Of a stretch of DNA of 64,000 bases, positions 1 to 12,766 are shown in pieces. Position 1 is the stretch's first letter. Every line of letters begins with the position of its first letter. The stretch is from the NCBI GenBank assembly GCA_037962975.1, contig CM075671.1, positions 45,858,501 to 45,922,500 of the forward strand, read 5' to 3'. The translations under genes were made by a program, and so were the position numbers. This DNA comes from Clitoria ternatea (Eukaryota > Streptophyta > Magnoliopsida > Fabales > Fabaceae). The notes below the pieces were generated by a model, which was given only the letters and a program-made list of their open reading frames with translations, made no database searches and was not told the DNA's origin.

Positions 1-1479
1 TTTATTCAATCTATTGATTTAAGAATTTGGAATGCTATTGAAAATGGTCCTTATACACCCATGCATACTGTCAATGATAAAAATGTTGAAAAACCTATGG
101 AAGAATGGACTAGTGATAAGGAGAAGAAAGTGCAATACGGCTATAAGGCTAAAAATCTCATCACCATGGCATTAGGTCCCGATGAATTTTTTAGAATAAT
201 GACTTGTCAATCCGCTAAGGAAATGTGGGATACTTTACAAGTAACTCACGAAGGTACCAGTGATGTAAAAGACTTCAAGATCAGTACCTTGACTAGCCAA
301 TATGAAAGTTTTAGAATAAATTCAAGGGAAACCATAGTAGAAATGCAAAAGAGATTCACTCTTATAATTAATCATCTCATTACTCTTGGTAAAGTATACA
401 CTAACAAAGAACTTGTGCACAAAGTCTTGAAAAGTCTTAGCAGGGAATGGCAACCGCTCGTCACCGCCATCAAACAATCCCCAAGTATCAATGAAATGTC
501 ACTTGCCACACTCTTCGAAAAACTACAAGAGCAAGAGCAAGAACTAAGAGTTTTGAAGCAAGCAGAGGAAGAAGAAAAATCCTCCAAGAAGAAAGGCTTA
601 GCTCTCAAGGCCACCGCTACACATGAAGAAGAATCATGTAGTGACCTTGACGAAGAAGAAGAATTTGGTTTGTTTGTGAAGAGGTTTGGAAAGTTCATGA
701 AAAACAAAAGATTCCAAAAGAACTTCAAGCTCCAAGGTAAGAAACCAATTTCTAATGAATCCTCTTCTTCACCAAATTGTTTTGAATGTGGAAAAGAAGG
801 GCACTTCAAAGTAGATTGCCCAAATCTAAAGAAAAAGAATAAGGAGAAAAGAGGAAGAAGAAGAGCTTACATCGCTTGGGATGAAAACGATGTAAGTAGC
901 TCCGATGAGTCCGAAAACGAAGAAGCGAATCTTTGTTTAATAGAAAATCACCAAGAAGAAGATAATGAGGTAAGTCTTCTTCATTTAGATAAGAATGAAT
1001 TACTAGATGCTTTTGAAGAGTTATATGATAAATTTATCAAGCTTTCTAGTAAATACAAATTGTTGAGAAAAACCATCGACACTTTTGAAAATGATCTCAT
1101 AGAAGTTTGTAAAGAAAATAAATGTTTGAAAGATGAATTAGAAAATGTTCAAGCATGCCCTAGGACCAAACCATGTGAATTTGTAAAGAAGTGTGATATT
1201 CTTGAAACCAAGGTTGTAGACTTAAATAGGACACTAGAAAAGTTCACTAATGGTAGAGAAAATTTAAATATATTACTTGGAAACCAAAGATGCATGTTTG
1301 ATAAAACCGGTTTAGGATACAACTCTACCAAGAAAGAAAAACACTATAAAAACTTTTTTATGTCACCTATGAAATTATCTTCACCTTTTATGAAATGCAA
1401 TCATTGTGGTTTCAAAGGTTATAGCTCATCAAATTGCAATGTTAGAAAATTAGGGCCAAAGGTCATAAGAAAGGTGTGG
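1..1479 (+). pseudogene. gag: Ty1/copia gag (C1), N-terminus outside window, C-terminus cut by G1
   Basis: The frame is open from base 1, so the true start lies upstream and the ATG at 61 is internal. The first part resembles the copia-type gag polypeptide family (UBN2), the capsid-like protein that packages element RNA in cytoplasmic particles. A CCHC zinc knuckle lies at 778-819 (CFECGKEGHFKVDC), followed by a basic patch, an acidic stretch and a Lys/Glu/Leu-rich likely coiled coil (about 960-1260). A second knuckle at 1396-1440 has Tyr where His is expected (CNHCGFKGYSSSNC), consistent with a C-to-T change. The reading frame has no stop inside the window and is broken only by the G1 insertion at 1480. 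It continues in the same frame at 18397. Confidence 0.9.
1475..1479. repeat. Target site duplication of G1, left copy
   Basis: TGTGG directly precedes the G1 5' LTR and recurs at 18392-18396 directly after its 3' LTR. It is a perfect 5-bp duplication as made by Ty3 integrases. Confidence 0.95.
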
Positions 1480-2226
1480 TGATCCGGTCTCGATACCGGT
1501 ATCCGTTCTATAAGACATATTTCAACGTCTTTGATAGTTTGCCAACGTGTAACCAGTGTCATCAGTATACATCCGGACTCTAATTCCGTATCAGGCGTTC
1601 TCCCTATACCGGTTGTCCAGGATAATGCCATGCACATCAGATAATATACATGTCACCATACATAAGACAAAGGGCATTGCAACAAGAACAAGGATAAAGA
1701 TTCCATTCCCACACTACGAGCCAAAATCTGCTCATGGGAATGATCAACTTGTCCCCTAAATCCAGCCCATACTCCCTACGCTCAATATAAAATAGCCACT
1801 TGATTCAATCATACTGGCAAGTGCATAATAAAATAATAATTTATAATATTATTGGAGGTTAGTGGTTCCCCACTAACGAGTCCTCGTATATCGAGCCAAT
1901 CAGGTATAAGAACTCTCTTCATCAATGGAGAGAGGGATCTTCGGCTTTTTTTCAACTTATAATTACTCTCTAAAAACATTCCTCACTAGGAATACGATTA
2001 CTGACTTGAGCGTCGGAGAATCTTCGTAGGTGACACCACCTTTCGCCCACATCAACGCGTGAGCACGGTGTGAAGGACCTCTAGGACGCCCAGACCACTC
2101 TCTTCATATAGAGACATCGGATACATAGACCGGATACTCACATAACCGGTCTTTAGAGACGTAATCATCTTACTATTTGTGACTGGCCCAATACCGGATC
2201 TCTTGACCCCGGATCAGGACAGATCA
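1480..2226 (+). repeat. G1 5' LTR
   Basis: Begins TGATCCGG and ends AGATCA, and aligns without gaps to 17645-18391. It contains a TATA box (1786-1793), A-rich AATAAA-type signals near 1826, and the motif ACTTGAGCGTCGGAG near 2003 that is widespread in plant Ty3 LTRs. Confidence 0.95.
1786..1793 (+). promoter_or_regulatory. TATA box of G1 5' LTR
   Basis: TATAAAAT in the middle of the LTR, with AATAAA-like signals about 35 bp downstream, fits a U3/R boundary. The copy in the 3' LTR lies at 17951-17958. Confidence 0.6.
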
Positions 2227-2227
2227 T

Positions 2228-2245
2228 TGGCACGCCCAGTGGGAC
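2228..2245 (+). promoter_or_regulatory. Primer binding site of G1
   Basis: TGGCACGCCCAGTGGGAC starts one base after the 5' LTR end, the expected place and form (TGG first) of a minus-strand primer site. I do not assign the tRNA. Confidence 0.75.
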
Positions 2246-2289
2246 GCGATAAAGTTATTCCCATTTCTACGAAAGAACAGTGATTATCC

Positions 2290-4769
2290 ATGGAAGGCGA
2301 AGCACATGATTTTGTGGAAAATCAACCTGAAGGTAGAACCAACACAAACGCCTTCAGAAAGCTTAATTTTGAATCTCAAGGGGGCAGCTCAAAGAAGATG
2401 GCACCAGTGTCTAGCCCCGATCCTCGTGATAAGTTGATCAGTCAACTCCAAAAAGAACTCGCAGAATTGCGAAGAGAAAGAAGACAGAGTGAGGACAAGG
2501 AGTCATTTTACATAAGAGACACTCCCTAAACAGCTGAGGGAGAAAAATCCACAACCTCCAATACTCAAACATCCCCACATTTGAGGGGAGAGAACAGACC
2601 CACGATTCTGATGATAGAGCTGTTAAAGGGAGGAGGGAGCTGATGACAGCATCCCCGGTAACTTACAAGCTCAAAGTTCCTTTTTCAAGGAGGCTTATGG
2701 GCATACACATCCCTAAGCATTTGCAAACCACTCAGCCACTCTCCATTGGAAAATACAATGGTGAAACCGATCCTACTAAGCATCTTGATGCTTATGTATT
2801 TGAAGCCATGTACTTAGGGGCTAATGAAGATGTTATGTGTCGGATGTTCCCACGAACATTATCAGAAGAGGCCCTCGGCTAGTTTAAAGGTTTACCTTTA
2901 GGGTCAATAGACTCCTGGGCTGAAATGGCAGCTGTCTTTGAAACTCATTTTGTAATTTCTAGAGATGTTCCCAGGACATCTCATACTTTAGCCCAAATCA
3001 AATAGGGCGAAAGCGAAACTTTAAAGGATTTCCTGAAGAGGTTTTACAAGGAAGCATCTCTGGTTCCTAACCTCACAGAGTCCATTAAGCTGCATATTGT
3101 TATCGAGGCGTTGCAGCCAGGATCAGCCTTCGCCCTCTCATTAGCAAAAAGCCTGCCTACAACATTTGAGGAGTTTAGGGAGAAAGCCTCAAAATATGTA
3201 GGTATAGAAATGCACTTAGAGGCTATGGCTGCGAAGAAAAAACCACCAGCACCATCTTTACAACCGCGGAGAGATAAGGAGAAGATGAGGTTAGAACTGG
3301 AGAGGTCGTTCAACAACCCCAAAGTTAACAACTCCTCTCCTCAACTTCGAGAGAGACGTGTTAATTCCTTTAGCCATTATGCACCTTTGACAGCCAGGCC
3401 ATCTCAGATTTTGAGAGAGGTAGGATGGCCAGCATTCAGTATTTATGGCATTAGGAGACCGGCCCCTGTGAAAAGACCAGGGAATCCTCGTAAGTACTGC
3501 GATTTTCATGAACAGACAGGTCATTCCACTGATGAATGCCAAGCTCTAAAAAACACAGTCGAAACGTTAATTAGAGAAGGCAAACTAAAGCAATACTTGT
3601 TCAAAGAAAAATCCTTTGACAGGGTAGACCGGAATGAGAAAAGAGAAAGAGATCCAGACGACGGGGATGATAATAGCCGTAATCCGGTTAGGAAGTTCTC
3701 TGCTGCAGAGAAACAAAAAGGTGCAATGACTGATGACATAGCACATAGAGATGACATGCCTCAGCAACAGCGTCAAGGCCGGCGTGAAGTCATTGATATG
3801 ATCACTGGAGGGTTCGCTAGGGGAGGAGCTTCAATTACAACCCGTAAGAATCATCATAGAATGATTCTGTCTGTACAAGGAAAACATAGAGACAATCGTC
3901 CTTACAGAGGAGGGGTTGAAGCTCCAGTAATTTCATTCTCAGATGAGGATTTTGGTCCTACCGTTCCAGGTGGAGACGATGCTGTAGTCATTGTTGCAGT
4001 GATAGCCAACAAAGACGTCCGAAGAATCCTTGTCGACCAGGGAAGTTCCTGTGATGTTATTTTTTATAATTGCTTTAAAAGAATGGGTTTTAATGACTCA
4101 GACTTACAGCCTTACACACAGGAACTAACAGCTTTTAATGGTGCAAAGCAACCAACAAAACGGTACCTTGACACCCTTATCTCCTTTGAAGGTGAACCAG
4201 GGGCCAGAACGGTTAAATCCAGGGTGCTGGTAATTGACGTTGAATCACCATTCAACGGCATCGTAGGCCGCCCCACCTTGAATGCTATGGAGGCAATCGT
4301 GTCAACTCCACACCTCCTTATCAAGTTTATCGATAAGGACAATGCTGTTTCTTCCATCCGAGGTGACCAAGAGATGGCCAGGTACTGTTACAACCTGAGC
4401 CTAAATATGACAAAGTTGGAGGCATCCAATAAAAAGAGGAAGCTCAATGATTGTGGAGCAGCTGCTGGTTCTGTGAGCCTTGTCGATTTGGACCCTAGGG
4501 CGGAGTTGAACATTGATCCGTCCAACCCATCAAAACCCACGCCAGATGGAAGTTCCAGGGATATCGTATTGGGAGATTCTCTAGAAAAGGCCACCCATAT
4601 TAATGACAAGCTAGAAACCGAAATGGAGCAGCGACTGCTGATGCTTCTACAGGAGTTTAAAGACCTTTTCGCATGGACAGCAGCAGATATGCCTGGTATG
4701 GATCCGAACTTCTGTTGTCACAAGCTAGCTGTTTATCCGGAGACGAGGCCGGTTGCCCAAAAAAAATAA
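2290..4769 (+). pseudogene. gag: G1 gag and protease region (Ty3/gypsy, decayed)
   Basis: Starts at the ATG at 2290 with a short N-terminal part that ends in a stop at 2527, then changes frame. From 2643 the frame matches pol (positions divisible by 3). In-frame stops lie at 2880 (TAG at a Trp-like position) and 3003 (TAG, Gln-like), and the segment ends at a TAA at 4767. The middle (about 2690-3240) reads as a retrotransposon gag capsid domain. A CDFH...GHSTDEC zinc-binding remnant follows near 3498-3540. The aspartic protease has VDQGSS with Asp at 4035. Homologous domain order and one continuous frame show this was a single gag-pol polyprotein. Confidence 0.88.
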
Positions 4770-7757
4770 AGACTGGGCCCAGAAAAACAGAAAGCTACTT
4801 GTGAGCAGACAGAAGAATTACTGAAGGCCGGATTTATTAAAGAGGTCTGTTATTCCTCGTGGCTTTCCAACGTCGTCATGGTTCAGAAATCCAATGGAAA
4901 ATGGAGAATGTGCACTGACTATGTGGACCTCAACCGTTGTTGTCCTAAAGACCCGTATCCTCTCCCTAATATAGATCGGATGGTGGATGATTCATCTGGA
5001 TACCAGTATTTGAGTTTCATGGATGCGTACTCAGGGTATAGCCAGATTCCGATGTGGGAGGAGGATCAGGAGAAAACAGCTTTCATCAATGATCGTGGTG
5101 TCTTTTGCTACACTGTTATGCCCTTCGGCCTGAAGAACACTGGGGCCACATACCAGCGTATGACTAACAAGGTTTTCGAAGGCTGACACACCCAAATAGT
5201 CGAGGTGTACATTGATGATATTGTCGCCAAGACCTCTGTAGGAGGTGATCACATAGAGGACCTGCGTCAAGTTTTCTTACGTCTGAGGCACTACAACATG
5301 AGGTTGAACCCCTTGAAATGCACTTTTGCAGTCCCAGCTGGGAAATTTTTGGGTTTCATGTTGACACAGCGCGAGATTGAAGCTAATCCAGGAAAGTGCC
5401 AAACGATTCTCAACATGCAGAGTCTGAAAAATCTGAGGGAAATCCAATCCCTGAATGGTAAAGTAGCAGCTTTAGCACGGTTTATGCCAAAAATGGCTCA
5501 CAGGTCACTTCCTATGTATAAAGTGCTAAAAAAGTCCAAGAAATTTGAGTGGGGACAGGAACAAGAACAAGCATTTCAAGAGCTTAAGGAGGTGTTGTCC
5601 AAACCTCCTATTCTAATGAAACCTGACCCCGGAGACACGCTCATCTTATACTTGGCTATTTCAGATGAAGCTTTGGGCGTAGCCTTAGTAAAAGAAACTC
5701 CTGATGGACAGAGGCCGGTATACTTCACCAGCAAAACATTACAAGGCGTTGAGGTCCGGTATCAAAAAATTGAAAAGGCCGCTCTCGCTGTTGTTTGGGC
5801 CTCTCGACGGTTACGTCCATATTTTCACGCTTATCTAATCATGGTAAGGACGGATCTACCACTCCACTCTGTATTAATCAAACCTGACCTCGCTAGTAGG
5901 ATGATCAAATGGTCCATTGAACTCTCAGAGTTTGATATATCTTATGAACCTCAAGGCGCTATCAAGGCTCAGGTGTTGGCTGATTTTATTGTAGAAATGA
6001 CAGGGACAGATCCTACTACACCTCGTGTTCATTGGACTATCTATGTTGATGGGTCATCAAATCAAAGGGGCTCTAGAGCAGGTGTAGTTCTTGAAAGTGA
6101 TGACGGTGTACACATAGAGATCTCCCTTCATTTTAATTTCAAAACTTCCAACAACCAAGCTGAATACGAAGCCTGTTTGGCTGGGCTTCGAGCTGCGATT
6201 GACATCGGAGCTTCTGAGGTGACGCTCTGTAGTGATTCACAACTTGTGATTTCACAGATCTTGGGAGATTATCAAGCTCGTGAGCCTCAACTCCAATTAT
6301 ATTTGAACTGTGTCAAGGAGTTGAGAGAAAAATTCTCAAAAATGGAATTTAAACATGTTCCACGCAAAGAGAATACCAGAGCGGATATACTTTCCAGATT
6401 GGCAAGCACCAAACGGCCAGGCAGCACCACAACATTGGTCCAGAGCACACTGACGTCACCCAGCATTCCTCTTTTCCCCTCTCTAAATGCCATAATGACC
6501 AATTCCCTTTACGGTGACACATGGATGGCCCCCTACATCCGTTATTTGGCTGATGGGCAATTGCCTACAGATGAGAAGGAAAAGAAAAGGATAAGGAGGG
6601 AATTGTCATACTTCACTATGATTGATGGTAACCTTTACAGAAGGGCACTCTCTATACCTTACTTAATTTGTCTGAGAGAGAATGAGGTACAAGGAGTAAT
6701 GGAGGAAGTGCATGAAGGACAATGTGGACACCACGCCGGAGGAAGAAGTTTGATGAGAAAAATCCTCAGAGCAGGATATTGGTGGCCGACGATGAAGTAG
6801 GATTCCATTGACTTTGTCAAGAAATGCGACGCCTGCCAAAAATTCTTTAATCTTCACCACACACCGGTGGAAGAACTCTTCACATCCACTGTTCCATGGC
6901 CGTTCTACCAATGGGTATTAGATATTTTGGGCCCTTTTCCAACTGCTCCTGGGGGCATCAAATATCTCATTGTAGGGGTCGATTATTTCACCAAGTGGAT
7001 TGAAACAGAGCCGGTGGTGCACATTACTTCAGCCCGAACTCGTCGTTTTATGTATGAAAATATTATAACACGATTCGGAGTCCTAGTGCGGATCGTCACA
7101 GACAATGGGACCCAATTCACGGACAGGAAGTTTACAGATTTACTCGAGGGGTTGGGAATAACCCAGATATTTTTCTTCGTCGAACATCCCCAAACCAACG
7201 GCCAAGCTAAAGTGGCCAATAGAGAGGTGTTGAAAGGATTGAAAAAACGTCTTGGGGAAGCCAAGGGAGGATGGACAGACCGGTTGTGCCACGTCCTTTG
7301 GGCATATCAGACAACGCCTCATTCTTCCACCAACGAATCCCTGTATCACCTGACCTACGGGGTGGAAGCAATGGTACCTGTGGAATTGCAAATTGCTTCT
7401 ACGAGGGTCAAGTACTTCTCTGAGGAAAGCAATGATGCTAACTTGGCATCAGAAATGGATTTCATACAAGAGCTCAGAGAGGATGCATTCATTAGAGATC
7501 AGGCCATCAAAGCCAAAGTCGCCCTTCGATACAACAAACGAGTCTGATCCAGGATTTTCAACATTGGGGATTTGGTTTTGAGGAAAGCAAGTGTGGGGAA
7601 CAAATTCGCTCATCAAGGCAAATTAGCCCCGAACTGGGAAGGCCCATACAGGGTATCCGAGGTCGCCGGAAAAGGCTCTTACCACCTTGAAAACCTTGAT
7701 GGCACACCAATCCGAAACAAATGGAATACCCAAAACTTATGCATTTATTATAGCTAG
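4770..7757 (+). pseudogene. pol: G1 pol: reverse transcriptase, dual RNase H, integrase (decayed)
   Basis: Same frame as the gag part, broken by stops at 5184 (TGA, Trp-like), 6798 (TAG) and 7545 (TGA, Arg-like). Reverse transcriptase shows KWRMCTDY and the catalytic YIDDIVAKT near 5205. A degenerate first RNase H (about 5600-5870) is followed by an archaeal-like RNase H (about 6030-6410) with YVDGSS, NNQAEYEA and SDSQL. Integrase follows, with a HHCC zinc finger near 6715-6840 and core motifs DILGPFP and TDNGTQF. The third catalytic residue, normally Glu in a GQ-x-E context, is Lys (AAA, 7209-7211). The C-terminus ends NLCIYYS. With the integrase mutation and the stops it cannot act by itself. 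Confidence 0.9.
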
Positions 7758-8192
7758 CTGTTGAAGCGACATGCACTCTGTTCTCCTCATCTGAGATTGT
7801 TCAATGGAGAATTCATTATATCATGATCCCAGCTACGCTTTTATTGTAATTCTTATTTTTGTTGAATAAGAATCTCATACACCAACTTAACTCTTTCGAG
7901 TTTTTCTTTATGCTGTGATTTTCAGTCTTTCCAGCATACACAAATATATTCAGGACGGATGATCTCAACTACCTATTCTGTAGTTGACGATGTAACTCCT
8001 CGAATATGTGTGAATAATCGAAGACCTGGGTACAGTAGGATTGGTCCTCCTGCAAAGACCATACCGAATCCCAGGAAAAGGGCGCAGTAGGATCAGACCT
8101 TTCCATAAGGCTGTACCGAACCCCATTCGAAGGCCCAGATTGTAGGATTAAACCGAACTCTGGGTATGGTTAGTAAGTTTGGCTGAACACCG
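7758..8192 (+). other. G1 post-pol untranslated region
   Basis: No coding signal. A segment at 7952-8000 (starting AGGACGGATGATCTCA) recurs at 13569-13618 and 13704-13752, which shows that the region after pol has been duplicated further along the element. A shortened version of the downstream repeat unit begins near 8131. Confidence 0.6.
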
Positions 8193-8657
8193 TTGAAGGC
8201 TCGGATTGTAGGATTAAACCGAACTCCGAGTACGACTAGTAGGTTTCGCCGAACGTTGGTGAAGACTTGGGCGCAGTAAGCTGGTTTTTCTTCAAGACCA
8301 CATTGAACCCCAAGTAACGGGTGCAGTAGGTTCAGGATTAGCCCTGATCTGAACCCCGTGTTGAAGGCTCAGATTGTAGGATTAAACCGAACTCTGAGTA
8401 CGACTAGTAGGTTTGGCCGAATGTCAGTGAAGACTTGGGCACAGTAAGCTGGTTCTTCTTCAAGACCACGCTGAACCCCGAGTAACGGGCGCAGTAGGTT
8501 CAGGATTAGCCCTGATCTGAACCCCGTGTTGAAGGCTTGGATTGTAGGATTAAACCGAACTCCGAGTACGACTAGTAGGTTTGGCCGAACGTCCGTGAAG
8601 GCTTGGGCGCAGTAAGCTGGTTCTTCTTTAAGGCCACGTTGAACCCCGAGTAGATTG
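8193..8657 (+). repeat. Tandem repeat, 168-bp unit, about 2.8 copies (G1)
   Basis: The segment starting TTGAAGGC recurs at 8193, 8361 and 8529, exactly 168 bp apart. The units share TTGTAGGATTAAACCGAACT and a CAGTAGGTTCAGGATTAGCC block. The last copy is partial and fades near 8657. The monomer is of the size typical of plant satellites. Confidence 0.85.
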
Positions 8658-8997
8658 AGAAGGCCGGTGAATGGGTAAAATCCAACACCGATTGAAGAAG
8701 GCTAGTAGAATTAAACCGAATGCCATTAAAGATATGGGTTGTAGGATCAATCCGAACCCTAATTGAAGACTTGGATTCTAGGATTGAATCGGAATCCAAA
8801 TACTTATTATCGGACTCCAACGACAAGTAAGTTATGCCGAACTCCAAATCTCCCAGAAGTACTTCCCCTGGGAATTCTTCACTCGGTTATGCTTTCTCTT
8901 AAAATTCCTTATCTGGAAACACCTTAACTTCAAAGTCATGTTCATGAATTCTCTTGTTGGCAATGTCTTACTAAAGTCCGACTCATGAATTCTTTAA

Positions 8998-9620
8998 ATG
9001 AAAATTATCACTTTGAAGTTGCAATCAGGAATAATTTACTCGGGTATGTCTCTACCTGAGACCTATTCATCCGAAGCATTTCATTCGGAAATTCTCCATT
9101 CGGTACCGCAACATGCAGGAATTGGAGATATTGCACTCGGTTTTATCCCGCTCAGAAATACTTCACTTAGGGATATCCCGTTCAGAAATGCTTCACTCGG
9201 AGCTTCCACTCGGAACCTTCCACCCAGGAAGGATCACTCGGAACCTTCCACCCAGGAAGGATCAATCGGAACCTTTTACCCAGAAAGAATTAATCTGAGA
9301 GCTTCCACTCAGAATTATCGCTCGGGAGAACTTCCACTCGAAACTATCGCGCGGGAGAGCTCCCACTCGGAGCTATCGCTCGGAAGTATCACTCAGAATT
9401 CGTTCAAGACAAAGCACCCGTCCTTGACATAAAAGTAAGACTCGGATAAAACGTACATGCTTTTACCAAGCAACATGAGGAGATTACAAGTAATGGAATT
9501 TCCCAGGTGACACGGCCAGAACCAACCTCACTCGGAGTCACTCACTTAGAGTCGAATATTTGCTCGGAATCACTCATTCAGAGTCACATGTTCGCTCGGA
9601 ATTAATCACTCAATAATGCT
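8998..9620 (+). repeat. CACTCGG-rich degenerate repeat (G1)
   Basis: CACTCGG, CATTCGG and related words recur every 15-35 bp. The cleanest tandem part (about 9215-9290) repeats CCTTCCACCCAGGAAGGATC. Open frames here (up to 144 codons) are a by-product of the repeat and lack gene-like features. The following 9621-10110 shows no gene or clear repeat. Confidence 0.7.
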
Positions 9621-10110
9621 TGAGGACAATATCCAGCGGCTAACTAGTATTTCGAGGGATGAACACTTAGTAAACATCATCACGATTACTTCCCCTCGAA
9701 ACTAACATTATAAGCCATTTTCATGATGACAACGTGTTTCCCCATGAAGGCAACCCCCATTATGGTACTTATAATCGAAAGCCTAATCATTAAAGATTAA
9801 GGTACTTTTCTTACTAAGCTTGTGTGTGCTAAATGTTGTGATTCAAGTAACGACTTCGTCACACTATAATTTCGATACAACATAAGATGGATGAATTCCA
9901 TCTTTTCTACCAAACCAAGCCTTTTGTTATTAAAGTGCCCATACATGGGGACAGTAATTGTATATTACTATCCGATCTAGATTCTATGTATCCGAATCCG
10001 GACTGATTCATTACACATACAATGATTCTAAGAAAATTATTTTTAGTAAATAGACGTATAAAGGAAGTTTCCGATTCATTAATGAAATTGTGAAGTACAT
10101 GAAGAAGACA

Positions 10111-12766
10111 CTATTTCTTTTGGCTAGACTCTCCGTCCTTTCCTTTGCCTTTACCTCCGGCCTCACTCCCCCCATCACCAAGAACCTCATCTGTAGCAGC
10201 AGTAGTTCCTGTTCCTTCGTTGTTGGTCCGCCTGGAGATAGGAACCAGGAGAGAAGGCCCCATAGACTGGCCTTCGGGGAGAGGAGCCAGCTCGTATTGA
10301 GTGTTAGGTGGATCCTCCTGACGATCGTCAACAACGGCCACGAGTCTCCTTCCATGAAACTCATAGAACGGATTAATACCGTTCAAATTAAGTTCCACTT
10401 TGGGATTCCGGTAGAGAATCTGACGTACAGCTAGCCCGAAGGATTCTTCGACTGCTTGAACACAAATATTCACAGCCTCTTCCGCTCTGGCGTTAGCAGC
10501 ATCCAAATCCGCTCTCAGAATTGCAATGTCGTCATTCAAACCCACCAACTTTGAGTTTTCAATCTCTAAAAGCAACTCTTTTCCCTACGTGCCCAGTCTT
10601 TAGCTCCTTGTGAGTAGATGAACTTGTTCACCTTCAACTCCTCTCCCATCTTGGCAGAATTCTCCCTTTCCGTACAGAGGCTGGCATGTAGGTCGGAATT
10701 GGCCTTTTTCTGATCAAGCAATTGGGCCTCCAGCTCTTCAATCAAATATTTTTGCCTAGAGATCTCTTCATCCTTTTGATCCCTTTCCTCTTTAGCAGCC
10801 TTCAACCGACTTTCTAGGCAGAGAATATTCACTCTGTCCTTGGCCGAGGCAACGGTAAGGTCGTTAACCTTGCCCGTCAATTTGTTAAGTCTTTCGTTAT
10901 CTTTCGCCAGCCTGCAAACCGATCTTAAGAGACCGGACAGTTCCACCAATTGCCACTGTCCGACGTCACATGCTTGTGTTATTTCTTCAGCTTCCAGTGT
11001 ATTTTTCAGCTTGTAGGGCGAATCAGGGATACATTCAGGCACTAGACCCTCATACACTAGGTATAGGGCAAGATTAGAGTTGGCTGGAGGTAGGCTGGAA
11101 ACCTTGGGCGCATAATAAGTGGTTATTCGATTGGTGCCAGAGGCAGCAGCGGTACTTGGGACATCCGGTGTGGTCCCTTCTACATTCTTTCCTTTTGAAA
11201 CCCCAGAGTCGGCTGCTCCTTCGGAAGTTTTTGGTTTTTTAGGAGGAGGTTGAGGCTCCGTTTGCTTGGTGGAGTCGTTTTTTGCCTTTTTCCTCTTTTC
11301 TATGACCTTCTTACCATCAACACTAGAGGTCGGCTTTTGAGATCCGCCCTCAAGTAAGGGAATGTCGTCGCCAGCAGATGAAGTGAGGATGATGGTCTCG
11401 ACAGTAGCCTTCTTGGAATTCTGTTTTGGCTGAATACTGTTCTCAACCGCAACGGATTTCCCTCCAGCTTTGAGCCCCTTCAACTTCTCTATCTCTGATG
11501 ACTCAGCCTCGATTTCAACTGCATAATCATATAAGAAGACCATCAGTAATAGAAGATTCCAAGACATAGAAAGAAAGAAAACGAGAAATAATAGAAAATT
11601 ACGCAAATACTCCTCACGGGTAGTTTTTGACCCTAGCAAACGCCTGCAGGAGAAAAATTTATGCGAGGCGGTGTATGATTCAAGAGCAAAAAGAACGGAG
11701 ACTGAAGTAGGGGTTAACTCAGCCTCATCGGTATAATAAGCCTGGGAGGTCAACAAAAAATGCTCGTGTGTCCAGGCCACCAGAAATTCATTTATCCCTT
11801 CTTTATTCAACCAAAAAATTGGATCGTCGGGCTTAATACGGATCCTGGTGAAATAAGATTTGAAAGAACGCCCATCAACTTTGGCAGAGTCGGTGTAGGA
11901 CTCGAAGTTGACAATCTTGGAGTGAGTTCGGAGGGTTACCAAGCTTACTCCTCCTTTCTCCTTATTTGCACGAAGGACCATTGCGTGAAATAAAATAGCA
12001 TAGCGACCGTTGGCGTGAAGTTGAAGTGCTCCCTAAGCACTTCTAGAGAACGGATCAACCCCCAACCATTGGGATGAAACTGAGAGGGGGCGCAATCCAA
12101 GAACCTCAAGACCCCCGTCTGAAATTTTGTCAGAGGAAAGCGCACACCTAAGTTTAGAAAGAGGAAGTCATACATATATATTGACCTTTCATCCGGTGTG
12201 TGACATATCCGTTCTGAGGGAAGGGGAGCCAACACCATAGAACGCTCCTTATATTTTTCCTTTTTGAAGACCGTGAAGCGAGGCTCCAACCTTGCTCCGT
12301 CCTCCCTAGCGTGGATGGATAGTGTGGCGCGAAATTCATCCACCACCCAGCTATATGGATGCATCTGTTGGAACTTTACCCAGTCAATCCGATGTGCAAC
12401 TACATTACACAGTCCAGAAGCTGTCTTCAAGATATACTGTTGAGATGGTGCTCCGCCACTAGAGGTGCTTTCTCCGGTCATCTTCTTTAGAGCTAATTTA
12501 AAAGCCTTCACACTGCGGTAAAAATTCACATCATCAGAGAGGTATAAATCAGTGCTCTCCTCACTCTCACTAGAAGAGGATTCTGAAGATGGTATTATCA
12601 CCCTTTGCCTTGAGTAGGGCGACGCCTCCCTCTCTGAATGAAGTGGCTTTGAGTAGGAGATCACAGGGATCCTCCCACCACGACTTGAGGGAGTTCGAGA
12701 CAAGGCTCTTCCTCCTCTTCCCCTAGGGCCAACATGGCTCGAGCCAGTAAAACTTCTCCCAAACAT
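10111..12766 (-). pseudogene. Antisense gene copy A in G1 (putative gypsy-type transposon domain), two frameshifts
   Basis: Runs opposite to G1 pol from an ATG at 12766 to a stop at 10111. It is a paralogue of the copy at 14292-16934. The N-terminal third is Ser/Arg-rich. The next part holds a conserved domain with a run of the type RFLDCAPSQFHPNGWG, which I recognise as the plant putative gypsy-type transposon family (PF04195 as I recall it). The C-terminal half is Lys/Glu-rich and probably coiled coil. Compared with copy B it has single-base deletions near 11985 and near 10575. An intron at 11519-11602 matches the intron position of copy B. Function is unknown. Antisense ORFs in this place are known in other Tat-lineage elements. 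Confidence 0.8.
11519..11602 (-). other. Intron of antisense copy A (84 bp)
   Basis: On the - strand it starts GTAATT and ends ATTATGCAG. It sits after a codon for Leu in EEYL, as in copy B. Its length is a multiple of three and the frame stays open through it, so the reading of coding sequence does not by itself prove splicing. The shared position, shared ends and better match of the flanks to copy B support it. Confidence 0.65.
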
